Assembly (NCBI RefSeq): GCF_032854445.1 | Contig: NC_088304.1 | Coordinates: forward strand, 12,037,704-12,101,703 | Reading direction: 5' to 3' | Length of the DNA: 64,000 bases | Origin: Liolophura sinensis | Lineage: Eukaryota > Mollusca > Polyplacophora > Chitonida > Chitonidae | Part shown: in pieces, positions 1 to 12,176 of the stretch | Numbering within the stretch: the first letter of the stretch is position 1 | Layout of the letters: every line of letters starts with the position of its first letter | Notes under the pieces: model-generated | The model's input: the letters and a program-made list of their open reading frames with translations, nothing else | Database searches by the model: none | What the model was told of the DNA's origin: nothing | Translations under genes and position numbers: made by a program

Positions 1-123
1 GTTTGGATGTGTCACAAAAATGTTTTGAAGGTTTGAAAAAATCTGATTTGCCTTGCATTACAGATTTAATTCAAGTTCAGAGCTTACTTTTAAAAAAAGA
101 ATTAAATCTGTCATTATACACAC

Positions 124-294
124 CGAGGGATGTGATTTTCTTCCTCTCTTCGGCATATTCGATCTTCACGGGTACAGCAGCTGAGCCAGCTTCACTCGTC
201 CCCCCAGGATCCTCAGTGGCACCATCTGCTGGAGGTGGAGGTGCTGAAGGACCATTGGTTAAGGACTCATTAACAGGTATACTAGGGCTGGTGT
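124..294 (-). CDS. DGCR8: DGCR8/Pasha, coding exon 4 (linker; gene runs off the left edge)
   Basis: Acceptor GTTTGTTTCAG ends at 295; donor GTGTGT starts at 123. The 171 nt (2 + 56 codons + 1) keep the frame from exon 3 (joined as KPSDTSPSIPVNE) and encode a Pro/Ala/Gly-rich linker ending VKIEYAEERKKITSLG. This aligns loosely with the region just before the second half of the Rhed domain in DGCR8. The two double-stranded-RNA-binding domains and the C-terminal Drosha-binding tail must lie beyond base 1. The donor is non-ideal (GTGTGT), so the exact 3' end is less certain than the rest. Confidence 0.78.
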
Positions 295-1096
295 CTGAAA
301 CAAACAAATATGCATATTCAACAAATATATTATTTCATGTTGTTTAAGATCATTCTGATTCTCTGTGGATCTATTGGCGTGGCCCATTATAGAGGCATGA
401 AAAAATGTGAAGAAACTGCTGGAAGTAGTTCCACCCAAGAACAACGTGTCAGTGCGGTTAACGAAATAGACCACGTGTTATGGTCAAATATTACCTTCCT
501 TTCGTGATATTACTGGTTATTACTGGTATCAGGGTGGAACTGCAGAAAGGGTAAATACATCTGCCAGCAAGATATACAAAGACTTTTCTGTGACAGCGCA
601 AACCTCAAAGAAAACGTTTCCGGTATACACTGCTCTGTTTTGTCATTCGCGAAGACATGAAGTACCGCGGTCACCTATCATAGGTAACAAAGCAATGGAT
701 TATTGGTTACAGTACCAGTATTTACCAAGCGACTGAGGGGAATCTGTGAAAAAGCAAGCGAGTCTGCGTCTCTAACTGCACATGGTCTTGAGGTACGTAT
801 ATGAAGAAGCACAGGTGTCTGTCAAAGCACTCGCCGCAGGGATGATTCTCCCAACATATCGAGCATTTTTGCAACATTTCGATACAAGACTGGCATCTTG
901 CGCTCACTCTGTTCACATCCCGCGTGCACCCTTTATATTATTGCTGTAGAGTACCATCAAAGCCCCCAGTACATCAACATTTTGGGAAATTAGAAATTCT
1001 CTGTCCTAAGCCAATGTTGAACCCTTTGTAAACTTTCAAAAATTCTTCAACAATCTGAAAAAGTATTTTGCTTATTGCTTATTTTTCACACACTAC

Positions 1097-1304
1097 CTGA
1101 TGGTTTTGTAGATTCTGGTAGCTCTCCATTGGTTGTATGCTGTCCATTGGACTGTCGTTCTCCTACACTGTCTGTCTCATTACCCTGCATGTCTCCACCC
1201 GCATCATTCGCCACGCCCATTTCCTCTGCCTCCACACCCTTCTCTTTTTCCAGTTCTTTTCGGTAGTGCAAACAAGGGACAGCACTTACTGGAATTTCGT
1301 GTTT
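1097..1304 (-). CDS. DGCR8: DGCR8/Pasha, coding exon 3 (haem-ligand Cys motif)
   Basis: The acceptor CTCATTTCAG ends at 1305, and the exon opens KHEIPVSAVPCLHYRKELEK, continuing directly from GSAR of exon 2. The VPCL motif puts Cys200 at the position of the human IPCL cysteine that is the axial haem ligand of DGCR8, with the preceding Pro also kept. The rest (residues about 213-258) is a polar linker rich in Glu, Gly and Asn, as expected for the poorly conserved stretch before the dimerisation subdomain. Donor GTAGTG starts at 1096; phase 1 out. The 208-nt length agrees with both neighbours. The 1.7-kb intron before it carries a full SINE. Confidence 0.9.
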
Positions 1305-2369
1305 CTGAAATGAGAGTTAAAACAGTCTGGTAATTAACTGAGCATACTGTGCTGACATTTTCATTTTAAAAATGAAAACATGTATATCAGTGGTAATATT
1401 TTGTTTTCAGGGTAGACAGAAAAACTGCAACATTGTTCAGGTTGCTAAATTCAGAGTTACAACATTCTAGGAGTTCTAGTAGCTTAAATCACGACACATT
1501 ATATGCTTAGCAAGGTTGGGCACTGCTACTGAACAAGACTTTGATAACACATTGTGAATTTAAAAAAAAAAAAAAAAATTAAGGCCATAATAAATTAATT
1601 AAATGTTTGGAAAAAATGGGCAGGCAGGCATTTTGTTTTGTTTTGTTTCTTGTGCCACAATAACAGTGCAGTTATTTCATTTAATTTTACGTTTTATTGC
1701 AGACTAAATAATTAATACACAATCTATTTTAATAACTTTCTTCAATAGGTTCTAAAAATATTTCTCCTTGCATCTGTACTGTACAACTCAAACTCCAACG
1801 AATTTCATGAATAGGCCAATCTGTGACGAATTCACTTTGACAAATGCAAACGAGGAAAGAATCTCTTTGTTTCATTCATTCAAGAGCACTTGATTTCTTT
1901 AATTTTTACACGTAAGTACATACAGATAAAATGTCGAGAAGTCGAGCAAAGGGTGAAACAATAGGGCGACAGTGCCCAAGAAAAAATTAACTTTTTAAAG
2001 CCTAAAATGATCAGAATTTCCTTTTCTCACTTTCAGGAGAGAAGTGTAAATCTGAACAGTATGACGAAGTATATTTGTTTATCCGCAGTAGAAAAATGAC
2101 TTGAGAAGAGTTTACCAGTTTACCAGTAGCTGTGTAACCGCACTCTTATTATCCAAGATTAGCAGGAAAAGTTGCTGGGACAATCCACATTTCCCACGGT
2201 TAGATATATTTCATATTTATTTTCATTTTCATATCCTCCTCTGATATTGAAAAAAAAAAGCTTTATTCTGTCCGTAAAACAAAAATTTAAATGGCTTTGA
2301 TCAAACAGAAACACAGAAAATTTTCCCTTTCATTTCCTGTAAGGCCTACAGACAAATAGGCCATAAGGT

Positions 2370-2642
2370 TTTATTTATTTATTTATTTATTTGATTGGTG
2401 TTTTACGCCATGCTCCAGAATATTTTACTTATACGACGGCAACCAGCATTATGGTTGGAGGAAACCGGGCGGAGCCCAGAGGAAACCCACGACCATCCTC
2501 AGGTTGTTGGCAGGCCTTCCAACGTATCGCCGGAGAGGAAGCCAGCATGAGATGGACTTGAACTCATATCGACCCCACTGCTGAGAGGCTTCAGGGTCAT
2601 TACACTGCGCTAGCATGCTAACCAGCTGAGTCATTGAGGCCC
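2370..2642 (-). mobile_element. tRNA-derived SINE (family 1), nearly complete
   Basis: Read on the minus strand it begins GGGGCCTCAATGACTCAGCTGG (A-box-like) with a B box GAGTTCAAGTCC about 60 bp later. A body follows (…GTTTCCTC…ATAATG…), then the conserved tail GTATAAGTAAAATATTC and ACGCCATGCTCCAG-related sequence, ending in TAAA/AATA repeats. Split internal promoter plus a simple-repeat tail is the signature of a tRNA-derived SINE mobilised by a LINE. It sits in DGCR8 intron 2, in the same orientation as the gene. Confidence 0.85.
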
Positions 2643-3013
2643 CACTTCATAACGTTTTAAGTACATGCGGTACAACTAGTTGTCTACAAATGTTATTATT
2701 TTATTATGGCAGATGTCTATTCAAAGGAATATACAATTTGATCTTCATAGTGGAGGGTATCCCAGTTCGCCTGTTTGAAATTAAACATATACTTTGACAA
2801 AAGTTGGATCATTTTACAACAGAGTCTCCTTGTAGCAGGATATCTACCCTGGAGTAGCTTTTTAGCCAAAACTGAAGTGGCTAATGTTTTATTACTGCGT
2901 GACGATCTCAAATTAGATGAAGTATCAAAGCTGCCATTTTTACGGCTTAGCGATGACCTGACACGGGACTGATCCCATCGTCTCAAGATTTGCAAAAATG
3001 ACGAATGTCTTAC

Positions 3014-3156
3014 TCGAGCACTCCCGGGTCCTAAGAAGTAAGGCTTGGATAATGTACAGACTCGACTTCGCTTGTGTAAGTAGACTGGCATGCCACTGTT
3101 GTGAGTCACTGTCACCCAACCTTCTGGCAGGAATTCAAATGGGTCATGGCCTCTCT
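3014..3156 (-). CDS. DGCR8: DGCR8/Pasha, coding exon 2 (WW motif of the Rhed region)
   Basis: Acceptor TATTTTTCAG ends at 3157 and donor GTAAGA begins at 3013. The exon encodes residues 142-189, with the WW-like core LPEGW (Trp155), then [10 protein letters not shown] and [10 protein letters not shown]. In vertebrate DGCR8 this segment opens the RNA-binding heme domain (Rhed), which contributes to dimerisation and to recognition of the hairpin junction. Length is 143 nt: 2 nt finish the split Glu codon from exon 1, then 47 whole codons, so it leaves in phase 0. An open frame continues past the donor but loses all family resemblance there, which confirms the junction. This is the segment that makes the gene recognisable. 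Confidence 0.93.
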
Positions 3157-3792
3157 CTGAAAAATACAACCAGCCAATGACAAGATCACACATACTGTTT
3201 TTACTTGTTACAAATATCTACTAGTTTTGTAGCTTATTATGCAGTTCCACTTCAAACATAATGCAATGTGCTTTTCAGAGTCTTGAAAACCTTTCGGCAC
3301 ATTTAAAGCACTTTCAAGGATTTCAAGGACCAATGGGAAGTGAAGTTATCTCCCTTTATTGTGAAACAGATATCAAATTTTATACTGACCCATTAACACA
3401 TGATTTGATGTCCTGTGTGAAAAAACACTCAAGAGACTACAGACACTGTACAGTTATTTAGAGTTACTTAGAATCTGAAGATTTGTTCCACTTCCGAAGA
3501 TAATATTTAATCGTGCACCATATCAGGCATGAGTATTAGCTCACAAAAACTATGCAAATACATGTCATTGTGTGATCAGCCAAAGGTACAATGCAACAAT
3601 ATAGAGGGTTTGAAAATAAGACTGTGTGTGTACATATGAGCTGGCACTTTAACCCAGTCCTCCAATAACAAAAAATTTCAGGTGTCTCATTTCTCATGTC
3701 TCATGGGTTATCATTTCCACGTTTCACTCGAAAATACTTTTGGTATTCAACCTTCATTTTGCCAATATGTAGATAAAAACGGCAGCCATTAC
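3157..3792 (-). other. DGCR8 intron 1
   Basis: 636-nt intron with GT-AG ends between coding exons 1 and 2. I see no repeat copy or additional exon in it. Confidence 0.8.
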
Positions 3793-4216
3793 CCTTCAGT
3801 ACCACCTTGTCCCTTCTGATCGGGGCACCGGTTGCCTCCCCTTTGTTCTCTCCTTCTGATTGAGACTTCTTCCCGAGTTCAATCCCCTCCTCCAACCATG
3901 CATGAATTTCATCATCATCCAAATCGCATTCACTCCCTTCAGAATCCTCATCAAAATCCTCAACTCCATCCTGATCACCTGCCAACTCATCGATGATTTC
4001 TAAATCTCGTGTCTGGAGGACGCCAGCCGAGTCGCTATCGCAGTAACTGAGCGCCACCATATTATTAGATGTCGAAGGGCAATCGCTGTCTAGAGCGTCA
4101 GAGTTTTCCACGGTCTCAAGTCTGGGGCGCTTAGCGGCAGATTCCGTGTCCTCCATTAATGTACCTTGCGGAATTGGACCACCACCATCACTGTCAAAGT
4201 CCAACCCTTCAGCCAT
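3793..4216 (-). CDS. DGCR8: DGCR8/Pasha, coding exon 1 (N-terminal acidic region)
   Basis: First coding exon of the Microprocessor subunit DGCR8 (Pasha), which binds primary microRNA transcripts and presents them to Drosha in the nucleus. The ATG at 4216-4214 has an in-frame TAA upstream (4252-4250), which supports this start. The 141 codons plus one base encode a low-complexity acidic N-terminus with a basic AKRPR stretch near residue 28 (possible nuclear signal) and a run of Asp/Glu (DDDEIHAWLEEGIE, about residues 99-112), matching the acidic segment that precedes the WW motif in DGCR8. The exon ends ...CTG AAG G before GTAATG (donor at 3792). Its phase-1 end joins exon 2 in frame to give [14 protein letters not shown], closely matching the human family pattern. 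Splice phases across all four exons agree. The identification is firm; the exact exon ends are inferred by eye. Confidence 0.9.
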
Positions 4217-4252
4217 TTGATTGGACGTTTGCGCTGATGCTGGTGGATTTTA

Positions 4253-7200
4253 ACAGACCAGTAGCAAACTTAGATACCGTATCTAGCCCTGTACTGAGCT
4301 TTTCTTAAGCCAACAACTGACTCTACAGTTTAGTTTTTCTTTTTTATGTTTCTTGAAACCCCTGACACACATCGGTACAACATCTGACAACAGACCAGGA
4401 CCGCCGTCAATCAAAAGCACATAACTGCTATTTGCCAACAGAATCACATTCAATTTTGACAATCAAAGGCCCGCCTGCTGCACACTGGAAAAAAGCATCC
4501 GCCCAAAATTCTGATAATGCTGAGTTTTGGAGTTATCTGTCGAGAAAGGTGCGTTGCTTAGTGCACTAGCAAAGAAAAAGGCCAATACAACCACTTTTTC
4601 TCCACTAGTACAGGTCACAATGCACACAGCACAGCAGACAATGGTTTGGGTGTTGACACAAGAACTTTCTCACATTTCATCTGAAAAGGGCCAGTGGAAT
4701 TGTAGGATACCATTAAATCTACAAAAAGCTAAAACAAAGAAAAAAGAATTGAAAATCAGGAAAAGCTAGAATAATTAACACAGATTTAGTTATAACAGCA
4801 GCTGTGCATGGTGCATGTTATTCTCAAGTATATGGTTTAAGATTTGATACACATTAGGTGGATTAACATCTCTTGTTATGAGCACCATTTAAATGCAAAG
4901 AAGCTAATTATGAATAATACAACTTTAAGGCAGACAATTTCATAACTGAAGTCTAACAGCTCTGGTAGCTGTTCTTTCACGGTAAACTATGAAAGTTCTG
5001 AGATCTCCTTACCAGTATTTACCTACAGTGTTAAAATAAATGTTTTGCTTGCTTCATAAATAAGACTTACTTAAGAATATCTCACTTATACTTTGAATGA
5101 GGGGATGAGGTAGGAGATTAAATTTGCACCATGATTTTTGCGAGATATGGATGCCCTCAGAGTGTCAGAATTTTAAAATAGCACACCGAAACCATTAAGA
5201 AGGACCAATTAGTTACATGCGTTTCTACCGGTTCTGATGCAGTACCACTTTAGGGAGTTTTTAAGATGAGGTTGCTGCCACAATGGACATTACAGCTCAG
5301 CATTGTAGCGCCGTTAAAGTTCTGAACACATAGTATACTATACTTTGTACCAAAGCTAAATCACAAGGGCAAAAGTCACTGGTTAACATTGTCATCTGCC
5401 AAATTCATGTCATGATTTATTATCATTGTAGCAGTTGCAAAGACAAGGCTGATGGCCTTGTTGGTTACTTTACAAAGTCACTTACTGACCCACTTTTCAG
5501 ATATTCATTTTCAAATTTTAAAACAGCTAAATTTGTCAACAAACTGACGACACTTTTGACGACATCAACTTCACAGATCCCATGGTTCTTTCTAATTTGC
5601 ATATTTATTGTGTATTTTTAGTTTAGTTGCTGTGTAAAGGTTATGACTTGTGAAGTTATGTTACCTGAAGATAAAAAAGGTAACAACAACAACAACATAT
5701 CGCATAAAGCCGGTGCAGACTTGAGACTCGCCTTTTTGATCTATATAAATTAGCTTTACCTTCACATTTCTAAAACTTATAAAGTCCTTGATGTCACTTG
5801 GTTTTCTCAATAAGGCTCACAGGTAATACCGACTATTTTTCCGTGAAAATTACAGCACCTGTACAAATTATTTCTGAATTTCATTATCCAGCGGAGCAAT
5901 TTACCATTGAGCAGCCGCGACAGCGTATTATGAAACCGACCCAGATTATGCAATTTCGTTCATTTTTAAATGAGTTTATGTTAGTATTGGGTTTAAAATA
6001 AAAATTGGTTGATTTAATGTACAAAAGTAATCAAAAATCAAAATATCCAAACATTTGTCAAATACTTGCTACGAAAGTAACAGAATATTACCCATGAATC
6101 AGTGGATTAGGAATAAGGTACGGACTCGACAAGCCTTAGTTTTTATTTGAGATTATTTGAAGTGCCACCTGTGTTATAACGTATTTTGATAATTTAGTAT
6201 GTACTGGATAGATTTTCCTAGTTCGGTGAAGATGGTAACGTCTGGTGACTACCCTACACATGCGATTCTCCAAGTCGGAGGAGTCCACACGTGTGTGGAA
6301 GAAGGGAGATAACTGTCCAGATATCCTCATGTGCCTTGTGCAAACGCTCAGTTGCCTCTGTTGTCATTTATTTAAGACAATGGGCCAGTAAACAGCAACC
6401 AAAAAAATAAATAATGGAATTTAATCATTGTTATCAGCTCTAGTTTTAATGATACTATGCTCAGGGTAGTTGGATTCACATAAGCTTCTATCTACCTGTA
6501 GTCCAGTCTGATCAAGTAGTTGACCATGGTGGCATGACTAGAGTTACTGTAGATAAGAGCTCCTGTCGTTGAGTACTAGGTTGAGAAAAATGTGAATACA
6601 CACCGTTCAGTACCTCAAGGCAGAACTGACACATAATCAGACTGTTGACACTATATTCCTTTTTTTCTTTTCAAGTATTTTGAAAAAGTATTTTGATGTG
6701 GGCTCTGGAAATCATAGCTTTGAGTATCTGGGTTCCTAGCAGGGACAAGGAGGTGATAAACAGGGCTTATGAGAGATACGAGTGAGGGCGGATATATACA
6801 GGAAGTTGGGGTTAGGAAATGCTAGAAAAGGCTGTGTACCGCCAGGGTTCTAACCCCAACTTCCAGTATATGCGTGAGCGCCCCCACGTGAAACTTATAT
6901 CTCTAACATATAGCGTGGAGTTAAATTGGCGAATTGCTGATTTTTGCAGATTTCTATAGGTTAAGGAACTACACAACAATGAAACTATTATATCTGAAGG
7001 TTAGATGCATTCAGATTACTTTTCTAGACAAAAATTTCTTATCAAAAAGCTATATTTTTCATTATTTATGCTAAAATCTTATTCAAGGCCTATCTCGCCT
7101 GTGTTAAATCCGGTTGAATTTCACCTCCAGTACTCTTGTCACGTGACTAAATAGTGTGTTGATGATTAGCTCAATGCAGCTATGACATCACTTCAAAACT

Positions 7201-7859
7201 ATGAATAAATTTCATTGTTCATAGCCATTATCATTATTTTGTGACAATGCCACTATTTGTGACAGTTTCTAACCGAAAAGTGAAAGAATGGTTTCTGGCA
7301 TGGGCATTATTTCAGCCATATCATGGCGAGAACATGTTCAAACCAGGAAGCCATGCATTAAAATGAAGGAAACCAGGATTGAAGTATGATAAGCCTAATC
7401 ATGATTGCTTCACATATAGTCATAGAGGCTCCATTCACACAAATGTCAGGAATGTTGTAGTATGAATTAACACTCCATGATCCTCTTGGCTAGTTCCGGA
7501 AATGCTTATAGTAACTACACCCCTCCAAGTCACCACACTCTATTTTGTAATGGTTTACATCGCAGGATTTTGTCAGAGCTGGGACACGAATAGGGCTTGG
7601 ATAGTGTTATATTTCTCAGGAGAAAACCACCAGTGTTTCCATGATTGCTACCATTGACCTGGTCATTTATTGAGGTTTAAACTAGTCATGTGCACACATT
7701 TTTGGAATTGTCACTTACATCCGAACTCCTGGATTCTCCGATTACACTCTCTAATAGGTTGAGGAATATTATGTTACAAAGAAAAAATATTGATAAATAA
7801 AAAATGACCCTAAGAAGAAAATCTACAAATAACCACTTGTGGGCATTTTTCCAAATGAA
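4253..7859. other. Divergent intergenic interval between DGCR8 and HGH1
   Basis: No gene is recognised here. It must hold the DGCR8 promoter and 5' UTR (minus) and, because the HGH1 start exon opens at a splice acceptor, at least one non-coding HGH1 5' exon. Contents seen: a long hairpin at 6764-6912 and a short CAA run near 5685. No TATA box or CpG-rich block is obvious by eye. Confidence 0.6.
6764..6912. repeat. Imperfect inverted repeat (hairpin), arms ~55 bp
   Basis: The left arm contains AGGAAGTTGGGGTTAGGA (about 6800-6817), and the right arm contains its near reverse complement TCTAACCCCAACTTCC (about 6849-6864). The pairing extends outward through GGGCGG…/…CGCCC and GAGAGATA…/…TATCTCT. 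The loop is about 30 bp. The arms differ by several substitutions, so this is an aged foldback or small foldback element rather than a fresh one. Confidence 0.65.
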
Positions 7860-8000
7860 ACCCATTGCCATACGCAGGCTGCTGGCAGACCTTCCGGAGA
7901 GGAAACCAGCATGAGCTGGACTTGAACTCACATCGACCGCATTGATGAGAGGCACCTCAGTCATTACGCTGCGCTAGCGTGCTAACCAATTGAGCCTGGT
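7860..8000 (-). mobile_element. SINE family 1, tail-truncated copy
   Basis: On the minus strand it has the head GGCTCAATTGGTTAGCACGC, the B box GAGTTCAAGTCC and part of the body, ending before the conserved tail. It lies about 120 bp upstream of the HGH1 coding-exon acceptor, within the presumed 5' UTR intron and opposite in orientation to the gene. Confidence 0.75.
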
Positions 8001-8128
8001 ATGCTTTGAAGTAACTACATGAATGGCAGGTGCAGTTTCTGTTAGGATTTTGGTACTGTAGAATTATTTTTTTATTTTTTATCTTAGTCGTCATAATTAG
8101 TAATTTTACCTTTGTTTCAGAGAGCGCC

Positions 8129-8801
8129 ATGTCGGGCGATGTTCCAGTAACCATGGAAAATTTAGAGACAGAGATCTTACCATTCTTGTCGCTGACAACA
8201 CGAGCTGACGTAAAGCTGATAGCCGTGGAGTACGTGTGTGGACTTACTTCTTCCACCAGTGGCTGTCAGCTGCTGTGTAGAGGGGAAAGCTACGTCACTG
8301 CACTAGCGAGTCTCACATCTGACGATAACCCTAAGGTCCAAAAACTAGCCTACGACACTTTGATCAACCTTACAGCATTTCCTGAAGCTACGCAAAAACT
8401 TCTCAGCTCCCCTGATGTCATGCCTAAGGGGCTTGAAACCTGGGTGAGGCATTTGTATGATAAAACCTATGCGCTGACAGACAGCGTGTGCCAGCTTTTG
8501 ACGAACATTACCCGACCACTGATAGGGGCAGAGGCAGTCGCTAAGGCGCTGGCAAGTACAGGGGGATCTGTGGATAGGCTCGTTGATATACTGTGCACAG
8601 TAGATTTCAATTCCAAGGCGGACTTGCATGATTTGGCGACTGTGGTGTCAAATTTGACACAGGTGCTGGAGATCAGGAAAGAGTTTACGGACCCAGCCAA
8701 GCGGACTTTACACAAGCTGTCCGTGTTCGTCGGTTACAAGCAGTCTGATGTGAGGAGGCGGGGCGCTGTCGGGGCTCTGAGGAACTGCTGCTTAGACTCA
8801 A
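8129..8801 (+). CDS. HGH1: HGH1 homolog, coding exon 1 (armadillo-repeat region)
   Basis: HGH1 (FAM203/BRP16) is a cytosolic armadillo-type chaperone that helps fold elongation factor eEF2. The exon opens at acceptor TTTGTTTCAG (ends 8120). Eight untranslated bases follow, then the ATG at 8129, so the upstream open frame is intron. 224 codons plus one base encode helical repeats: LTTRADVKLIAVEYVCGLT near the N-terminus, TLINLTAFPEATQKLL in the middle and RRRGAVGALRNCCLDSS at the end. The last is the highly conserved RNCC motif of the family. Donor GTACGT starts at 8802. The phase-1 end joins exon 2 to give CCLDSSCHEWLL, as in other HGH1 proteins. No frame breaks in this exon. Confidence 0.9.
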
Positions 8802-10348
8802 GTACGTGACCGAAAATGATGATTACATTTACATGTTATAACCCCAAGCCTGGAAATAATTTTCATGTTGGCACAGGACATGATGGCAAATCTTCCGGCT
8901 GCTCACTGTGTTATAATTTACATCTTGGAGTTTTGTCCTGTACCCAACATTTGGCCCCTGTCCCTAAATTCTGTTTGGTGAAGGAAATTATCCTTGTCCT
9001 GCTGCTTATTTCAAGGCCTGTAACACTTACATGCTATAACCCTACAAGAAGTAGGATGTGTCACAGTGAGTAAGGTTTTTTTCAACTTCTGGAGGCAGGG
9101 GTTCAAATCCCAGCCTTGGATATGTTTCATCAGGAAATTCATCCACTCATACTCACTTATGTGGCCTTGGTGACTTTGATTACAAGGGGTCAATTAATTA
9201 ATGATTAATGAATGAATTAATCACTATGGACATGTTTAAAACTGTCCAAATTGAATCTAATATATTCCACACCTTTAAATAGCTTGAAATACCAAACATT
9301 TTGACCCCTGCAGTGTACGTGGTACATGGGAAAGCATGTCAGTAACTTGCCAAAGGTTTACTGCTTTTCCTTGTCCTATAAAATTAATCCCCATCAACTA
9401 CAATTAAATAATCAGATATTAATCCCATCACACCAAGGTGGCAGATAGGTTTGAATGCAAAGCTAGCTGGCAGGAGACAATAGTTCAAACCCAGACTGGG
9501 GGGATCTCTGAGATTCCTTCCTCAACTGATGTTCAGTGTAATTCGATCTGCTATAATCTGCCATATTTCATATACATAAAAAGGTACTGTAATGTGAAGA
9601 GTATGATTGTCAGCAAAATGAACAAAGATACCTCCGAATAATGAGAGAAAAAAAAACATTTGATATTTCTTAATAACCCACATATTTGATGCATATTTTC
9701 CATCAGTGGTCAAGAATATTCGAAAATGATGTCATCAATGAACATACACTAAATGTGGCACCACCTTAGCACCTCCAATTCGGACTCTTCCCCGAACAAG
9801 GTTGTTTCGACAGATATCACCATGGATGTCACCTCAGCAGGCTAATGAATTTCTGGACTGACTCCTGGGGCTTTAGGAAATGTCCAGTTTAAAGCTACTT
9901 TTACTCCCAAAGAACAAAGCTGAGAATCTTTTTTGAACTTTTATATGTTAGGTCACATCCCAAAAGTACATATTAAGAAATAAAACCTTAAATACGAATA
10001 AAAGAAATTTGTATGAAAATGTAACTTTTTTTTATTGGTAAACCCTCATATATTTGTTCAGTTTATGTGTTAGCTTTAACACAGCTTGATTTAGCGTGGG
10101 GACCCAAACTCTTTCTAAATCTAACATAGTCCTGATACTCCACTATCTATTTGCCTGTACTGCTAGCTTCTTTATACATTGTTAATGTTGAAAGTTTCCT
10201 GCAAAAACAAAAGTGTAAAATGAACATAATGATTTCCCACTCACAAGCTCATTAAATGTCCTGACCATTGCGCCATACGACATAGTTTTGCAGACGTACT
10301 TTAGTAGCGTATCCGCCCTCTCTGAATAAAAGTCATTATTCCCTGCAG

Positions 10349-10539
10349 GTTGCCACGAATGGTTGCTGAGTGATGCTGTGGATGTGTTGCCACGGTTACT
10401 GCTGCCTCTGGCGGGTCCCGAGGAGTTTGATGAGGATGACATGGAGAAGTTACCGGAGGAACTTCAGTACCTGCCCCCAGATAAGGAGCGAGAAGGGTGC
10501 GCTGATATAAGGCAGATGCTGGTTGAGGCAGTCATTCAG
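10349..10539 (+). CDS. HGH1: HGH1 homolog, coding exon 2
   Basis: Acceptor TTCCCTGCAG ends at 10348; donor GTAAAC starts at 10540. The 191 nt (2 + 63 codons) carry the best-conserved block of HGH1: the end of CHEWLL, LLLPLAGPEEFDEDDMEKLP, LQYLPPDKERE and ADIRQMLVEAVIQ. Length and spacing match the vertebrate protein. It leaves in phase 0, up to residue 288 of an expected ~370-390. An open frame of 38 codons runs on past the donor without family resemblance. Confidence 0.9.
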
Positions 10540-11279
10540 GTAAACAGTGCAGGCACAAGGGCCATTCTTAAAAAATTCTTTGTTGAGCTTATCGAGACCC
10601 TCTTAGAAAAAGTAGGGTTCACCGTTGGTCAGACGGGAAATTTTTTGGGCTGATGAAAAAATGGTAAGAATTTTAAAGAAAAATTAACAGTGTGAGAATA
10701 ACATGAAAATATAACATTAAAATCTCCATAAAAACTTCTGGGTAGGACCGTTTTTGGACGGCGAGTTGGATTACACCCAGCAAACATGTTTTTAACGGCT
10801 TGGACAAGATCCATGAAGGGAGTCTTTATTGCGCCCCTTGCCATACATGCTTAGTTTGGGCATAGACTGGAGCAATCAGGTTGTCCGTCTCTGGTCCTAA
10901 TTATGTCTTGTAAATCATGTCAGTGGAGATCCCAGAAAAACTGTTTTTAGGATTTTATTAAATTTATTTACATACTCATATACTATATGAGTATACGCTA
11001 TATTTATTACATACTCATTTTCTACCAATTTGAAGATGTGTATATGATATTTAAATTGTAATCATCACATTAGTTTTTGTTAGTGTAGCCCTTAAGCCCT
11101 TTTCAGTTTAAACGCTTGTGTATTTCCTTGGAAGTAGTTCTTTTCAAGGCATCCAGCATTACGTCTTTACAGGATTTCAATGAGTTTTTGCATACCACCA
11201 ATCAAATATGTTCTTGTGGTATTTTCGTTGCCGCATAATTTTTTTTGCACAGTTGCTGTTGTTTACTGGGGGGGCATGA

Positions 11280-11516
11280 GTTGGCGATTGGTTAGCATGC
11301 CAGCATAGCACAATGACCCAGGAGCGTTTCACCAATGCAGTTGCTGTGAGTTCAAGTCCAGCTCATGATGGCCTATCCGCTCATTGGAATGTCTGCTACT
11401 AATCTGGCCATCGGTTTCCCCTGAGCTCTGCTCGGTTTTCTCCCACCATAATTCCTGGTGGACGTATTATAATTGACCTACATGTATTCTTGAGTATGGT
11501 GCAAAGCTCCAGTCAA
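11280..11516 (+). mobile_element. SINE family 1, degenerate copy in HGH1 intron 2
   Basis: Head GATTGGTTAGCATGCC, ACCAATGCAG, B box GAGTTCAAGTCC, then CCCACCATAATT and a decayed tail TATTCTTGAGTATGG. Many substitutions show it is older than the copy at 12193. Confidence 0.75.
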
Positions 11517-12176
11517 AGGTTAGGGCTGGCAAAATGTTGACTTTGTTGTCTCCGAAGTTCAAATTTTGAAAGATTTATATTCACAACCCACTTCAACTTT
11601 GCTCACCTCTTAAGAACTAGAAAAGTGTGTTCATTTCTGTAATATGGAGCTCTAGAAATAAATTAATACATAGATCGGTACCCTACGTTTTGACATCTTA
11701 TGGTTTAGTGTTGGGTCTGAGTGCAAGTCGACATTTGCATGATGGCACACCTGTTGGTGCTTGTTTGTTTCATGCATTAAGTTTTCACTTACACAACTGT
11801 GTTCAGGTTTATGGGTGGAGAAAATTAAAGTGGGAAAAAACTAGCCTTCAGTCAAATTAGGAGTTTATAAAACATTTTAATTGCTCACACAAAATAGAAA
11901 TTGCTTTGTCGGCTTTACCTGTGGCCCCAATACACAAATCAAGTAAGAAAATAGTCAAGTAGTGTAATAAATACATGAATATTTGGTCACGTTAAGCTGC
12001 GTAGATTAGCCTTGAATAAGCATCTTGCCTTGGATGTCACTGTGTTGTCATAAAAACCGTACATTGGGATATAAATCCCTACAATTTATTGAAATTTTCC
12101 TCCAACTATTCGCCCTGCTGTGTGAAAAAGGTCTCATGAACAGTACGCAGTCATGGAAGTAATAGACGATGTGGTT

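Larger units (their letters stand above)
295..3013 (-). other. DGCR8 introns 2 and 3
   Basis: Introns 3013-1305 and 1096-295 surround exon 3 (1097-1304). Intron 2 contains a nearly complete SINE (2370-2642). A short A-run (about 1562-1577) and an AT-rich 3' half are otherwise all that stands out. No further conserved exon was seen. Confidence 0.7.

Noticed and set aside
2717-3193. DGCR8-like 158-codon frame taken as one exon
   Set aside because: Only 3156-3014 is homologous; both flanks are intron bounded by AG and GTAAGA.
10349-10653. HGH1 exon 2 reading on past 10539
   Set aside because: Similarity to HGH1 stops exactly at the GTAAAC donor; the extra codons are intron.
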